Under the pieces are notes generated by a model. The model searched no databases. It saw only the letters and a list, made by a program, of their open reading frames with translations, and was not told where the DNA came from. This document shows positions 10,946 to 22,968 of a DNA stretch of 64,000 nt, piece after piece (the first letter of the stretch is position 1; every line of letters starts with the position of its first letter). A program made the translations under genes and the position numbers. The DNA lies in the NCBI GenBank assembly GCA_944989445.1, contig CALYLW010000700.1, positions 64,501 through 128,500 on the forward strand, given 5' to 3'. This DNA is from Ampullaceana balthica. Lineage: Eukaryota; Mollusca; Gastropoda; Lymnaeidae.

Positions 10946-12224
10946 CCTTCCCACTCCTTGGCGGTACACGCCCCACAATCTTCCTTCTTTGTGTCGCCCT
11001 TTTTATAACCTTACTTCTAATCAGAAAAGTTTTCACTCTTTTCAGGCTGAACGTCTTACAAAAACAAAATTGTTACATATTCTCTAATTGGCACCAGCAC
11101 CGCCCTTACCATGCGTCTATTGTTTGGCGGCACACTTCTCCATCGTTGGCGGAAAACTTCTGTCGCCTTGGCAACACACTTCTAACCCATTGGTGACGCC
11201 CTTCTGTCTTCTTGGCAACACACCGAGACGCCCCAAGGCTACACGATTTCAATCACCAATTTTTGTTGTGCACCGACTTGACGCTTGAAATATTTCCCGG
11301 CATTGTCCGTCGCTCCGGATTTTAACGAATCTCTGATATCACCTTTCGCGGTTTACGACCTAGCAGACTAATCCCAAGCACTAATCCCAAGCGCTAATCC
11401 CAAGCACTAATCCCAAGTGACCTAAGTTGGTCATGTCTGTCTAGCAAACCAGGGCCACAGTTAAGTGGAGCAAGGTCGCCGGTGTTAGTCCAGGAAGATC
11501 TTAAGACGATCGGTTAAGCCCCAAAAGTCGCCGCTTTGACGGCGTGTGGCCGAATGTTCTCGTGTGTTGAACTCCTTGCCGACGTCATTTGGTCAGGATT
11601 TGTTGCGAGAAGCCCATCTAACAGAGCGGTGGACTGCCTGCCCCTACGTTAGGTGACATTTTAAAAAAACAACATGTGCTGGCATATTTGAAGCAAAGCA
11701 CTCGCAAAATAAGGTGTGTAACAGTTGCATTGCACAGTGACACGTGTGTCGTCTTTCCGCATTGTCAACAAAAACAACACACAAATGATAATAATCAATA
11801 TATTTTTAAAAAGAAAATAATAAATAAATGATTATACTTTTTTTTAAAAGCCATCCCTCTTTTTATTTATTTCGTTACATTTTTCTTCTCATTAAGAGAC
11901 GTCCAAATGTCCATTTGTTGCCAGTTTTCGGTGAATTCCAGGCGGACGTTACAGAACAGAAACTGTTTCTTTCTTGGTACAATTGAGATGTGTATTAATT
12001 TTAATATTGCTCTCCCCCAACCACATACGAAAAAATTAAACGTACTTCGTTAAGGCGTCATCAAAATTTCTTACACTGTCAATATCATTTTTTTTAAAAT
12101 GACCAGTACTTGACGATGCGAAACTGCGTTGCGTGCTACATTAACAGACGCGCGTCTTTGACACGGATTCGTCGTTGACGTATGACTACTTGCCGCGGTT
12201 TGTCTATACTCTATACTATACAGA
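10946..12224. other. Spacer with a small 13-bp repeat
   Basis: Four copies of a 13-bp unit (ACTAATCCCAAGC) occur at 11367-11417. No gene recognised elsewhere. Confidence 0.6.
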
Positions 12225-12325
12225 CGCACATTCTATACAGAAGATTATTGCGTCCTAAGTTCAGTTAAGAACGTATTGGCAAGGGAAGCAGCGTTCACAG
12301 GCCACGGTTATGAGGGACTCTAGTC
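12225..12325 (-). mobile_element. SINE-like element fragment (minus)
   Basis: The reverse complement contains CCGTGGCCTGTGAACGCTGC and then GACGCAATAATCTTCTGTAT. These match, in order, the body and tail of the SINE-like element at 39.25 kb. The tRNA-like head is not visible, so the copy appears 5'-truncated. The tail also resembles the LINE 3' ends at 23.93 and 26.7 kb. Confidence 0.65.
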
Positions 12326-13088
12326 CTGGAGCTAAGCAACAACCACCAACAGCAGTGTAGGGACTAGGCTAAGGCACCATGGGACTCAGCGTTGATTCTG
12401 TGTTATTGAAAGTTGCCGTAAATAACACGTTTTTAGACGACCCTTGGATTCGTTCAGTTTGTTTTAGCTTAAAAAAGGTACCCTTAATTTACATAAAAGA
12501 GTAAAGTAATGACATTGTCGATAAAAATATATTTTTCGGTCTTAAAAAGGAGATCAAGACAATACAAAAAGAAAAAATATAATTACAATATAAAAATGTA
12601 GGATAAATATTTAAACAAAAACAAAGTGAACGAACTCAAAGAAAGGTGTAAAAACTTGGTCATAAACACAAACACTTATAGCACCTAATTGTAATATCAT
12701 TATTCTATCTGCATCGTTTATCTGATAATACAAGGCCTTGCGAATAAATCAGCTTAGTGAAATTATAACAAATAGGCCATAACAAAAACACATGTATGTC
12801 ATCTGCCTTAGGCACATACCTTTACAAGAATGCCCATAAATAAACTTCTTTCATACGATAGCATGACGAATGTTTTCAGTAAAACAATGTTAATAAACCT
12901 GGTATTCTGTGTCATCTTGCGCCATTTGGCAAATCTCCTCACAGCCCCAGGAATGTCATCAACCCCCGCCCCCCCCTTCCTTGTAAGCTATTTAAGATTT
13001 CTTAGATTCGACCTTCCACGACACCTAAACAAGTAGTCAGTACCAACAAAACATAACCTAGGACTAGAACAATGACTCACTAGTTAAG
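12326..13088. other. Spacer, no gene recognised
   Basis: AT-rich spacer with no extended open frames. Confidence 0.55.
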
Positions 13089-13360
13089 TCTGAACCACAG
13101 ATGAACACTGACCCACAGGTGAACACTGACCCACAGGTGAAAACTGACCCACAGGTGAACACTGACCCACTGGTGAACACTGACCCACTGGTGAACACTG
13201 ACCCACTGGTGAACACTGACCCACTGGTGAACACTGACCCACTGGTGAACACTGACCCACTGGTGAACACTGACCCACTGGTGAACACTGACCCACTGGT
13301 GAACACTGACCCACTGGTGAACACTGACCCAATGGTTAACACTGACCCACTGGTGAAATA
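13089..13360. repeat. 18-bp minisatellite, about 15 copies
   Basis: Unit GTGAACACTGACCCACTG, with early copies carrying CCACAG instead of CCACTG. The copies are nearly identical, implying recent turnover. With an 18-bp unit all six frames can stay open, which explains three minus and one plus open frames here. Confidence 0.97.
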
Positions 13361-14548
13361 ATAAATCACATTTCATAGACCACCTCCACCACTGAAATTA
13401 TTGTATCTACCATATGCCTTATCTTTGTCTCATCTTCTTTCATTCTTCATTCACAAAACTTAGAGCAAATGATAACTCAGATACAACGAGAGAAAATTTT
13501 TAAAAAACTTTTTACACAAAAGTATAAGTCTACTTTTAAAAAAAAATATTTTTCAAACATAGAAATGAAATGAATACTTTTTTCATGGTATAGACTACGC
13601 GAGACCCCGAAAAGATCAACGAATCAGAAAAACAAATAGTTTTAAGCGCCTCAGCTTGACTTGAAAGTAATGTGGAAATAATTTTAACACGGGGAAAAAA
13701 AGGTATATTTACTGAAGAGATTTAAACAAACCGTACACATCGAAATCCAACAAAGGTCTGGTCTAAACGTATAGAACCAGGCCATGCGTACCTCGCGCCC
13801 CAATCTCAGCGCCCCCGCCCCCTTGTCTACGTACACGGAAGGAGAGTGATGTAACACCTACCTGTGAGAGTGTCTATCCTTTGATGTGTCCGCTCGCTGT
13901 TCGCTTGAACTCTTCGTGTGCTCGTGATTTGAATCAAGCCATCCACGGAACCCACAAGCGAGGGCTGTCTACAGCGTGTGCCGCAGTTCAGCTTGTCAAA
14001 AAGAACGAAACAAAAACAATACCGACAAATCTTAAATAAAGTAGGCCAGGGGCAGACAACCTATCGTCAGTCTACTGACCTTCCCCGAGACTCGCGCGTT
14101 ATTTTTGGTCGACCCAGACTAACTCCTACCTAAGTCGCATGATTGGCACGTCCCATATACAGAAAGACGTATTCCCTGGATCAATAGTTTGCAATGGAGG
14201 AGGTAAAGAAGGATTGAATGATTCATTGAGAAATCCCGACGCCGACGGCAAGGAAGTAGCGTGCAAATTCTGCTCTCGACCTATTTTAACTTAAACAACC
14301 TGCCTAAGCCTAAGGGCAAGGAAGAAGCGCTTCTTTTACTCAGGGTCAGATAGACGCATGTCGCTGGGCCAGCTGGGATTTATTTTCAATTTCATTTAAA
14401 AAAATAATTTTACTTATTATTAGAATAAATTTTTTTTAAAATTGTATATTCTTAAACTAATGATGAACATAATAATTATAATGAATAATAATCAAAGAAA
14501 TGTGGAAATAAAAACTATGATTATCTTGGTGGCTTTGTAAAATCACAA
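13361..14548. other. Spacer, no gene recognised
   Basis: AT-rich at both ends, with a GC-richer core at 13.78-14.1 kb. No motif recognised. Confidence 0.55.
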
Positions 14549-15255
14549 TGTCACTGATGGCTTACAGCATCAGTTTTGGCTTACAGATCCAATGATGGCT
14601 TACAGCATCAGTTTTGGCTTACAGATCCAATGATGGCTTACAGCATCAGTTTTGGCTTACAGATCCAATGATGGCTTACAGCATCAGTTTTGGCTTACAG
14701 ATCCAATGATGGCTTACAGCATCAGTTTTGGCTTACAGATCCAATGATGGCTTACAGCATCAGTTTTGGCTTACAGATCCAATGATGGCTTACAGCATCA
14801 GTTTTGGCTTACAGATCCAATGATGGCTTACAGCATCAGTTTTGGCTTACAGATCCAATGATGGCTTACAGCATCAGTTTTGGCTTACAGATCCAATGAT
14901 GGCTTATAGAATCAGTTTTGGCTTACAGATCCAATGATGGCTTATAGAATCAGTTTTGGCTTACAGATCCAATGATGGCTTATAGAATCAGTTTTGGCTT
15001 ACAGATCCAATGATGGCTTATAGAATCAGTTTTGGCTTACAGATCCAATGATGGCTTACAGCATCAGTTTTGGCTTACAGATCCAATGATGGCTTATAGA
15101 ATCAGTTTTGGCTTACAGATCCAATGATGGCTTATAGAATCAGTTTTGGCTTACAGATCCAATGATGGCTTATAGAATCAGTTTTGGCTTACAGATCCAA
15201 TGATGGCTTACAGATCCAATGATGGCTTACATGTCTAGAGATGCCTTACAGAGCC
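14549..15255. repeat. 38-bp minisatellite with internal half-repeat, about 18 copies
   Basis: Each unit contains the phrase TGGCTTACAG (or TGGCTTATAG) twice, so a shorter ancestral unit was doubled. Two subtypes exist: CTTACAGCATCAG and CTTATAGAATCAG. They occur in blocks: a run of the first, four of the second, one of the first, three of the second, then decay. Block structure is expected from unequal exchange or slippage. Confidence 0.97.
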
Positions 15256-16576
15256 AATGATGTATTCAAATTTTTTTTTAAAATTAAAAAATCAAAATTA
15301 AGGACAAAATTTAGAGATTCGTTTTAGGGGTTAAATGAAATGATAAAATAATATCAAGCGCTGAACGTTGAACTGTAGGCTTCTCGCGCTGGGTTCAAAT
15401 AAATAATTCATATCCAGTAAGTTGTCCTAATTGCCCGACACACTAAGAACCTGTAATAAAAAACGGTAACCCTGGCAACAGATGTTGGAGGTTAGTGGAG
15501 TGAAAGGTCATCATTACAGTTTCCCTTTATCAACAGACACACAACCAGGTTTTCGTTAACTGTTGTTGTTTTTTTTAACCATACAAATAATGGCTTAAAT
15601 GCTTAAAGCAATGAGGCCATCAGAAGGTAAGAAAAACAAGTACCAATTAGAGTTCGAAGGGAAAAGTGCGTGTGCTTGGGGGGGGGGTGAGGGGGGATGA
15701 TTTGTTTATTTGTTTGCAAGTAAATTTCATTTTCGTTTAAAGCAAATAAAATCCTGATTTAAAAAAACAAAACATGAACATAGTTATTAGGAGATATAAG
15801 ATAATTATAATTATAATTTAAAATTAAAAAAAAACAGCTATAACCTAACATCAGTGGCGTCCGTCATCTAACTAGAAGAGGTGTTGGTCGTCTAACAGAG
15901 TATCGTCTAACAGAGGTGTTGTGTTGCTCAGCCACCCCCCCCCACCAAGGTGGCCAGACAACTTTAGTTTTTGTCGGGTCTGAGTTCCCCCCTCCCACAC
16001 TCGTATCGGGTCTTCGGTGTTGACAAGAAGTTGACTTCCAGAGACCGGATACCGGTCTGAGATGGAGATGGATAATATTGACACGAGGAATTTGGGTCAA
16101 GAGTGGCCAGATCCTGTCTGAGGCCCCCCCCCCAATCCCTCGCGCCACCCCAACCACCTTCTTTTGACGCTCCGAAAGGTCAGCTCTGCTAGAAATAGAC
16201 CAGCACTTCAGATTTCCACAGCAATAATTGTCTTGATTTCTTCCCTAGCAGCTACCAATGATTCTTTACGACCAGTATTCATTTTAAATTGTTACATCTC
16301 GTCAGAAATGGCGATGTATAGGATGTGTCTTGTGTTTGAAGAGACGTGAACGAAATAAAGGGGAAGGGGGCGGTAAAGAAGTTATTTTTTTAAGACAGTG
16401 CACGAAGCTCAACTGAATAGAGAGTGAAGGGGATTGTTAATGAACTTATGAACGTTACAAATTTCACGTTTTATATAGTTTTAATGTAAAAATATCAAAT
16501 TTTTAATTTTTTTAAAAAGTGGCGGGGCACAGAAGGACACAACTAGAGGGGTAAAAAAAAAGCCAAGCAAAGAACG
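15256..16576. other. Spacer, no gene recognised
   Basis: A possible one-ended hAT-like motif (CAGTGGCGTCCGTC) lies at 15853, followed by repeats of GTCTAACAGAG. C-runs occur at 15939 and 16124. No gene recognised. Confidence 0.5.
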
Positions 16577-16742
16577 CACTAAATGTGTTTCTTTAGTTCA
16601 CTTAATATTTGTCTTTAGTGCACAAACTTTTGTTTCTTTAGTGCACTCAATGTGCGTCTTTAGTGCACTAAATTTGTTTCTTTAGTACACTTAATTTGTT
16701 TCTTAAGAACACTAAATTTGTTTATTTAGTGCGCTAAATTTC
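16577..16742. repeat. Degenerate repeat of about 26 bp, about 7 copies
   Basis: Diverged tandem units built on TTTAGTGCACTAAATTTGTT. TTTAGTGCACTAAA is itself nearly palindromic. Unit length and sequence vary. Confidence 0.85.
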
Positions 16743-17509
16743 TGCCTTCGATCTAAACATGGATTTGTTGTATGAGCCTTATCAGAGTTTCGTCCGAAAT
16801 TGTTATTTTCCTTTCACAATTACAAATATGGCTCGGAACATTTCAGATTCATAAATTGGTGCTAGAAATCTTAAGAGTTTATAGCCAGAGGCCGTCAGAA
16901 TAGATAGAATATTTTTTATGACGCACGCAAGTTTGTTACGTAGCTTTTTATATCTTTTATTATTTTTAAAAATATTAATTTAACGGTAATTGATTTTTTT
17001 CATATATGTGTAATTTTTTTATAAATTTTTGCGGGGGTGGGGGGTAAATTTATATATTGTTTTTCTTTCTCCCCCCTCCGGTTCATGTGTCATGTTCTTC
17101 CTATGCCAATATATGTATCTCCACTCAGTTGTTTTTTATTCACCTACCATGGTATCTCTCACATGTCATTTTAATTACTTTATAAACTGTTTTAAACTAA
17201 TGCTCGCGACTGATTACGCAAATAGTTGACTGATTCATTCACGCATACGACATGTAGATGTTGGCGCTATTTCTTAACTATCGCCAATCGGACGCGGTCA
17301 GGTGTAACAACATTTGAACTCGTTCTCGGACAGATGTTACCTGCTATACGATTTCTGATTAAAGCATTTAACCAGATCTAACTACCAACACGGGAGTAAA
17401 TTCCTACAATCTCCAGAATTATTATTATTTTCTCAAAATAATTGTAGTTAGTTTTAGCTGCACTTATAAAGTCGTGGCCAAAAATTGGGAATCAGTGGAT
17501 ACACAAGAT
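16743..17509. other. Spacer, no gene recognised
   Basis: AT-rich spacer; short open frames lack recognisable motifs. Confidence 0.55.
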
Positions 17510-17886
17510 GAGAGTCCCTGTGTTAGAAGATGGGGACACTTGGGTTGGTCACTTTGATGATCACCCAGTCTAGCGACATTCCTTGGATAATAGACTCGTA
17601 TGCTGAGCCGGGTCGGCGCCAACGCCAAGGTTGTAGCGAGTCGAAAATCCACCCTTTATTTGTGAGGTCAACTTTTAGGAAGGCATTTTCAACTATGATC
17701 TTGGATGTTCAGGTAGCCAGCCCCCTCAGAGGGTACCATTCCAGGGGATCCCCTAGCTATTAGTTCCCTTGTGGGGGGGGCGGGGAGACTAAGTTGCTGG
17801 GAGAGTTTTCCAGGAAGGCCTACTAAGTGCCTTATGCTCAGGGCTGCTGACGCCATTCCATATGTAGGGTGAGATGGGAAAAAAAA
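17510..17886. repeat. GC-rich dispersed repeat family W, copy 1
   Basis: Aligns with 22.6-22.96 kb through ordered landmarks: AGACTCGTATGCT, GGTCGGCGCC or GGTGGCGCC, TTTGTGAGGTCAACTT or CTTGTGAGGTCAACTT, CTTGGATG or CTTAGATG, a long G-run, CTGGGAG and TTCCAGGAAG. Diverged; no long frame is conserved between the two copies. Confidence 0.72.
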
Positions 17887-17984
17887 GGTCTTCAGTCTTC
17901 GGAGAATGTTCACATTATCTTGCACAAAGAACCTACAGCTTCTCCGATTGTGTATTTACATTTCACTTTCCTGTCACTGTGTGT

Positions 17985-18420
17985 GCTGATTTATATGTAA
18001 TCAACCACAACTCTCTATCTGTTTTCTACTCTCTTATTTATTACCTTTATATTGGCTGCTTGCTCTCTTCCTTTCCTTGAGTTTTATAAATCTTTATAGG
18101 TCTATACCTCCCTATCATTCTATCTCACTATCTCCCTTTCCTTATATATATATTTCTCTTTACCCTTGCATGTCCTTCTCTATCTGTTTTCATTTCTTTC
18201 AATAATCTTTTCCTCTCCGTCTCGCCCTCGTTATATGTTCTCTATCTACATTTACTTCTACACCCTCTCTATCCCACGCCATATATCTTTTTCTATATCC
18301 TACTTAATTTTCACACTGCCGCCCACACTTCATCTCTCTCTCACTTCTAATCTCTCTATCTATTAATCTGTAATAATTCCTCTCTCTATTAAAGCTATTT
18401 CCTACCATTAAAAACTCTCC
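17985..18420. repeat. Pyrimidine-rich low-complexity tract
   Basis: Strong strand bias towards C and T (many TCTCTAT, CTCCCT and CTTCC runs). It keeps plus frames open without coding signal. Confidence 0.8.
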
Positions 18421-18562
18421 AATGTCATACAATAACGCGTATTATGTAGACCCATTTATGGAAATTAAATGTAAAATAGCACATTATGTACAATAGAATA
18501 GTAAGAATGACAAGGGGCTGTATTTAGTGTGTTGAACTTTTCTAAATATTTACTACATTTTG

Positions 18563-18735
18563 ACCCTCACCTACCCCACTCCCAATCCTTGTACCCTATC
18601 CCCATACATGACACCCTCACTCCCAATCCTTGTACCCTATCCCCATACATGACACCCTCACTCCCAATCCTTGTACCCTATCCCCATTCATGACACCCCC
18701 AATCCTTTTACCCTGTCCCCATAAATGACCCCCCC
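18563..18735. repeat. 41-bp minisatellite, about 3.5-4 copies
   Basis: Units contain CCCAATCCTTGTACCCTATC followed by CCCATACATGACACCC. Copies decay to the right into a C-run. Confidence 0.92.
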
Positions 18736-19740
18736 CCACACACACAAATCCTTCATCTCCTGACTTTAGGGCTCTATGGCATGGGTCCCTACCTTGGAAC
18801 ACCTCATCTCATACTCAACACCAGACCCAAACCTTCATTTCCTGGCTCTACGGGTCCCTACATTGGAACTCATGTATCCACGGTTCTATATACGGGCTCT
18901 ATCCCCCATCCCCCCATACAGTTCCCTTTTGTGTACACCTAATCAAATCACCACTGCACTGTTCCCCGAGGCCCCGCCCCCACCCATTCATACATTGCTA
19001 TGTAACCAATCAACGTGAGTACAAGACGTGTCGTGCTGCCCGGCAGTCGCTTCCGTGACGTCACGTCCGCTCTATTTCCCGCTCAGACCGCTATCAGACA
19101 CTGGGGTGTCATTCGCCCCATTGTGGGCCAACAACCAGAAAACCAAGTGCGTTTAGTTGCTTGTATTTCTTTGAATCATTCCTAATATAACCGTCTCGTG
19201 TCCTCTAACAACAGTGCCAGTCTACAAACCCTTGACAAGAACCACAAGGGCTGACTTCTTAATCTACTCATTTTTCTTTTGTTGGTATTATGTACAACTT
19301 ATAAGTCAGGGATGAATAGTTATATTTTGCGGCGTAAAACATTTCTCTATTCAATAATCTTATACATTGTACCAATCCACTTTAATTATTTTTAAAGACA
19401 TTTTCAGGTCTTCACCTTAATTAAGCAGCAGCCTCTTTTTCGTCATCGCTATTTAAAATACAACGTAGAATGCTGATGCTGGTTCTAGTTCCAACAGAAG
19501 CTAGTTCTAACAGAGGCGACCTCGGCGTCGATTTAATGACCCTTAACACAGAAACACCGATCACTTTTGCCATCTCCTGAACTAAGCAGGCACGTCACAA
19601 ACCTGGGACAATATCTTGTCTTGAGGGCGGACGGAGTGAAGCTGACGTCAAAGGGGATAACACCTAGAGTATATATAGATATATTTGTCCTGCAATAATA
19701 CCGAATTATTTGCGACTCTGATAAGCTCATTACATGTGAC
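18736..19740. other. Spacer, no gene recognised
   Basis: No recognisable feature; C-rich at 18.73-18.74 and 18.90-18.99 kb. Confidence 0.55.
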
Positions 19741-19945
19741 AACTAACGTAGTTTACGTCCTGCAGTTCTACACCATGTAACATAGTGTACGTTTTACAAT
19801 TCTACATCGGGTAACGTAGTTTACGTCCTGCAGCTCTACACCATGTAACATAGTGTACGTTTTACAATTCTACATCGGGTAACGTAGTTTACGTCCTGCA
19901 GCTCTACACCATGTAACGTAGTCTAAGTCTTACGATTCTACACCA
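19741..19945. repeat. 34-bp monomers in a 68-bp higher-order repeat
   Basis: Six monomers alternate between two types: GTAGTTTACGTCCTGCAG and TAGTGTACGTTTTACAATTC. Same-type monomers match each other better than neighbours, so the unit of recent amplification is the 68-bp dimer. Confidence 0.9.
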
Positions 19946-20341
19946 TGGCGGATTCAGCGTGTGAAGCACTCCTTGCAATCTTATCACAATTCTTTAAAAA
20001 ACACATACGTAAAGAATAAAGATGAGGCGGAACACGAACACAGTAAAATGGGGGAACAGGTATGGGGGCGACAAAGAGGTCGTTGAGCCCATCTGAGTGG
20101 TACAGTTATGTCTTCAGAGAACAAGTTGGTGGCGTCCTTGTTTGATCCGTGGTATGAAGACCAGCATTCCCACAAATATTTTCTCTGCTCTATGGGCCAC
20201 TGCACGCCGCCAAGTTTTGGAACAGTAAAGAGGAGTGAGGAGGTGGAGGGTAAAATACAGAGATCAAGTTCAGACGATGTCACGCGTTCCCGGTGCAAGA
20301 ATTTGAACCGTTTGAAAGCAATGGCGAACAGGGCGCATCAT

Positions 20342-20560
20342 GTTGGCCAACAAGAGGCGTAGAGTTGGCCAACAAGGGGCGTTGAGTTGGCCATCAAGGG
20401 GAATAGAGTTGCCCAACAATGGGCGTAGAGTTGGCCAACGAGGGGACATACAGTTGGTCAACAAGGGGCATAGAGTTGGCCAACAAGGGGCACAGAGTTG
20501 GCCAACAAGGGACATTGAGTTGGCCAACACTGGGCGTAGAATTGGCCAACAATAGGCATA
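20342..20560. repeat. 22-bp minisatellite, about 10 copies
   Basis: Unit approximates GTTGGCCAACAAGGGGCGTA plus GA. TTGGCCAA is an 8-bp palindrome in most copies. Because 22 is not a multiple of 3, repeat peptides occur in every frame. Confidence 0.95.
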
Positions 20561-20647
20561 TGATGGGCATGGAAAAATTTGCACTGAAATTGGTCACATT
20601 CTGCAAATGAAAGGAGTCATCGTTTTCAAAATGTGGGAATCTTTATA

Positions 20648-20815
20648 TCATGTGGTCTGTGATAAGAGAGACATGTATTTCTGTCATGTCGTCTGTGGTA
20701 AGAGTGGCATGTATTTCTGTCACGTTGTTGCTGGTAAGAGGAACGGATGTGTCTGTGACAGGTTGTTTGCAGTAAGAAAACGCGTGTTACTGTGTCAGGT
20801 AGCGTGCAGTTAAGT
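20648..20815. repeat. Degenerate 36-bp tandem repeat, about 4.5 copies
   Basis: Diverged units around TCATGTGGTCTGTGGTAAGA and GACATGTATTTCTG, decaying to the right. Confidence 0.8.
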
Positions 20816-21316
20816 AATGTATTGTTTGGTGGGTTAAATTAACCCATAACCTTCGGCTCCCCATAGCCTCCTCTTAGCATTTTTTGCACCTGTGTCAGAC
20901 TCGCGATCAGCAAGCCAAAACACACACAAAAGATTCTAGTGAGATTTCATGTATGTACATCTATTTCTCGTGGTTATATTCATTTCAAAAATTATTTGTT
21001 ATTGTTAGTGAAGCGAAAAAGGGGGAGGGAGGGGGGTTGGATCCTTGGTAAAAGATATGTTTGGTGGAGATATTGGCTGGAGTAGGTGGGTGTGTTGAGG
21101 TGTTTGTATGGGAGAGGGTTTGAAATAAAGGGTGTTTGGAATAGGGATGGGTTTATGGAAGGGGGCGATGTTCATGCCAACACAAATGAGGTGGAGATGG
21201 ACAGTTAAGTCAACTAATTTCCCTGGTTGCTTTCAAGGGCAGGAAGGAAGTCCATATTTGTCTAGCGAAGTAAAACTAGTAAAAAAAACAACCCATAGAG
21301 AAAAAGTTTTTGACTA
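20816..21316. other. Spacer, G-rich in part
   Basis: Long G-rich stretch at 21019-21170; no gene recognised. Confidence 0.55.
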
Positions 21317-21716
21317 TAAATCCCTTATATATGAGACATATTAAAAGTATTGATTATGTTCAATATAACACGCATCATGCTACAAACATTTGTAGACTGA
21401 ACGTGACTGAACTCTCCTTGCTGTAAAACAAGGGAATGTGGTCATCGATGGCTGGAGTGAACTCCAATGACACGTGGAAGTCAACTATTGCAAACGGATA
21501 CAAAGAGATACATAGAGATAAACTAAAACGCATTAATTTAATTACGGTACATTCGATCGATCTGAAATTTTTATACAATGCATTGTTAGTTGACAAAAGT
21601 CTATGTGCACAATTTAAGCTCGATCGCATCACGGAAAAGAGGGTCATTTTTTACTTTTGTTTTTCCGTCCGACCAAGAGATCACGACAAGACGGTGGAGT
21701 TAATATATGGGATTTA
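21317..21716 (+). mobile_element. Dispersed repeat family X, copy E
   Basis: Starts TAAATCCCTTATATATGAG and ends TATATGGGATTTA. Matches copy C throughout, including GGCTGGAGTGAACTCCA, the core TTCGATCGATCTGAAAT and ACGACAAGACGG. A 93-codon plus frame and a 90-codon minus frame overlap it, but neither is kept in copies C or D. Confidence 0.78.
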
Positions 21717-22059
21717 AAAATAAAGTGGAATTTTATCAATGTGTGTTGTTGTTTGGTTTTTTTTTGGGGGGGGGGAGGGGGGCGGGGAGTTTAAATAGTG
21801 GTAAATGGTGCATAGAAAGGGGATTTATGAACTAAAATAATAGTGGTATGGTTCGGTATCGGTAGTAGTAAAGTTTGGGGAGGGGGGCACTAGTGGGATA
21901 GGTACTGAATCACATACAAATTAAAAGAGTAAATCTGAATTTATTTTTTAAGACAAACATGTTGTGTCAAATAAAATAACTCATAATTTATCACACAAAA
22001 AATTATATTAAAAGATGTGTTGGTGGGGTGTAAGATTTAGCTGAAGAAATGGATGTTGT
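21717..22059. other. Spacer with G-run
   Basis: A G-tract broken by single A and C bases lies at about 21764-21790; otherwise AT-rich. Confidence 0.55.
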
Positions 22060-22111
22060 GCCCAATTGCACATTAGTTTTCTATTTTGCACACGGACCAG
22101 TGAAATTTTGA
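22060..22111 (+). repeat. Dispersed repeat family Y, short fragment
   Basis: ATTTTGCACACGGACCAGTG followed by TTTTGAAGGAACAT matches the right end of family Y. It also supplies the undisturbed version of the site where the 60.32 kb hAT-like element inserted. Confidence 0.6.
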
Positions 22112-22329
22112 AGGAACATTACGTTCGAGATATACAAAGGCTATAGATGACGTATAATATTTTCACTGTTTATGTAGTTTACTATTGCCACCTTTTTGTG
22201 TGGATTATACTTACTCACAATCTGTCGGTTAAAATAAGTTTTATTTATACATTCGCTTAAACTTTGTCTTAATAACCTAAGCATGGCGCAAGGGAATAAA
22301 ACAATTAGTTATATCACTTTGCCTTGAAA

Positions 22330-22399
22330 CACTGGAGTATAGAAAAACCAAGAGCAAAGTAGTAATAATACATAAGGCAATTAATTCTAACTTGGAAAT
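22330..22399 (+). pseudogene. LINE 3'-region remnant (family Z, copy 1, left part)
   Basis: TAATAATACATAAGGCAATT and ATTCTAACTTGGAAAT match 54.19-54.24 kb closely. Continuity with the right part (22962 onward) is broken by the family-W insertion. No open frame survives. Confidence 0.7.
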
Positions 22400-22961
22400 C
22401 GATGTACGGATCTTAGACAAAGCATGTTAAATGCATTGTCGATGATGAAAACCAAAGTACCCGTTGAGGGTCGGGTAAATCCGAAGCGACCGTTTCGTCC
22501 CCCTCAATTTTACTAGCAACGCCATTGAGCGGTGCCGGTTTAGGGCCAGGAGCGCCAGCACGGATTAGCAAAAGGTACCGCGAAGAACGCAGCGGACGCC
22601 AGCTCTGAGGAAACCTTCCAGTGGGGGTTGTACCCTAGGTAGGTCATTGATGATCCCCCGCATTGCGGCGATCCTAACCATTGAGACTCGTATGCTTTGC
22701 CTGGGTGGCGCCGAAGTGGTAGCGGGTCGTAGTAAGGCAATTCCACCCCTCCTTGTGAGGTCAACTTAGTGGGAGGCATCCTCGACTTTCTGTCTTAGAT
22801 GCCCAGGTGGCCGCTTCAGAAGCGACCGCTCCGGGGGGGGGGTTCCCAGCTGTCAACGTCCTTTTCTGGGGGGGGGGCCAGATAGCTGGGAGGGTCTTCC
22901 AGGAAGACCCATGAAGAGCACTAGGCTCGGGGCTTCTGATTTTCTTCCCACATGTAGGATC
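22400..22961. mobile_element. Family W insertion (copy 2), 11-bp target-site duplication
   Basis: A 562-bp GC-rich block interrupts an LINE remnant. AACTTGGAAAT occurs immediately before (22389-22399) and after (22962-22972). The paralogous LINE remnant at 54.2 kb is uninterrupted at this point. Part of the block matches 17.51-17.89 kb. Direct-duplication length and lack of clear inverted termini suggest a retroposon, but no A-tail or promoter was identified, so class and orientation are open. Minus frames of 72 and 79 codons are not clearly conserved. Confidence 0.7.
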
Positions 22962-22968
22962 AACTTGG

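Noticed and set aside
14549..15255. Possible CRISPR array (regular repeats)
   Set aside because: The 38-bp units are contiguous with no unique spacers, and the sequence is eukaryotic. The same reasoning excludes the 53-bp, 42-bp and 61-bp arrays.
15853..16160. hAT-like element starting CAGTGGCGTCCG
   Set aside because: No matching right end or duplication found.
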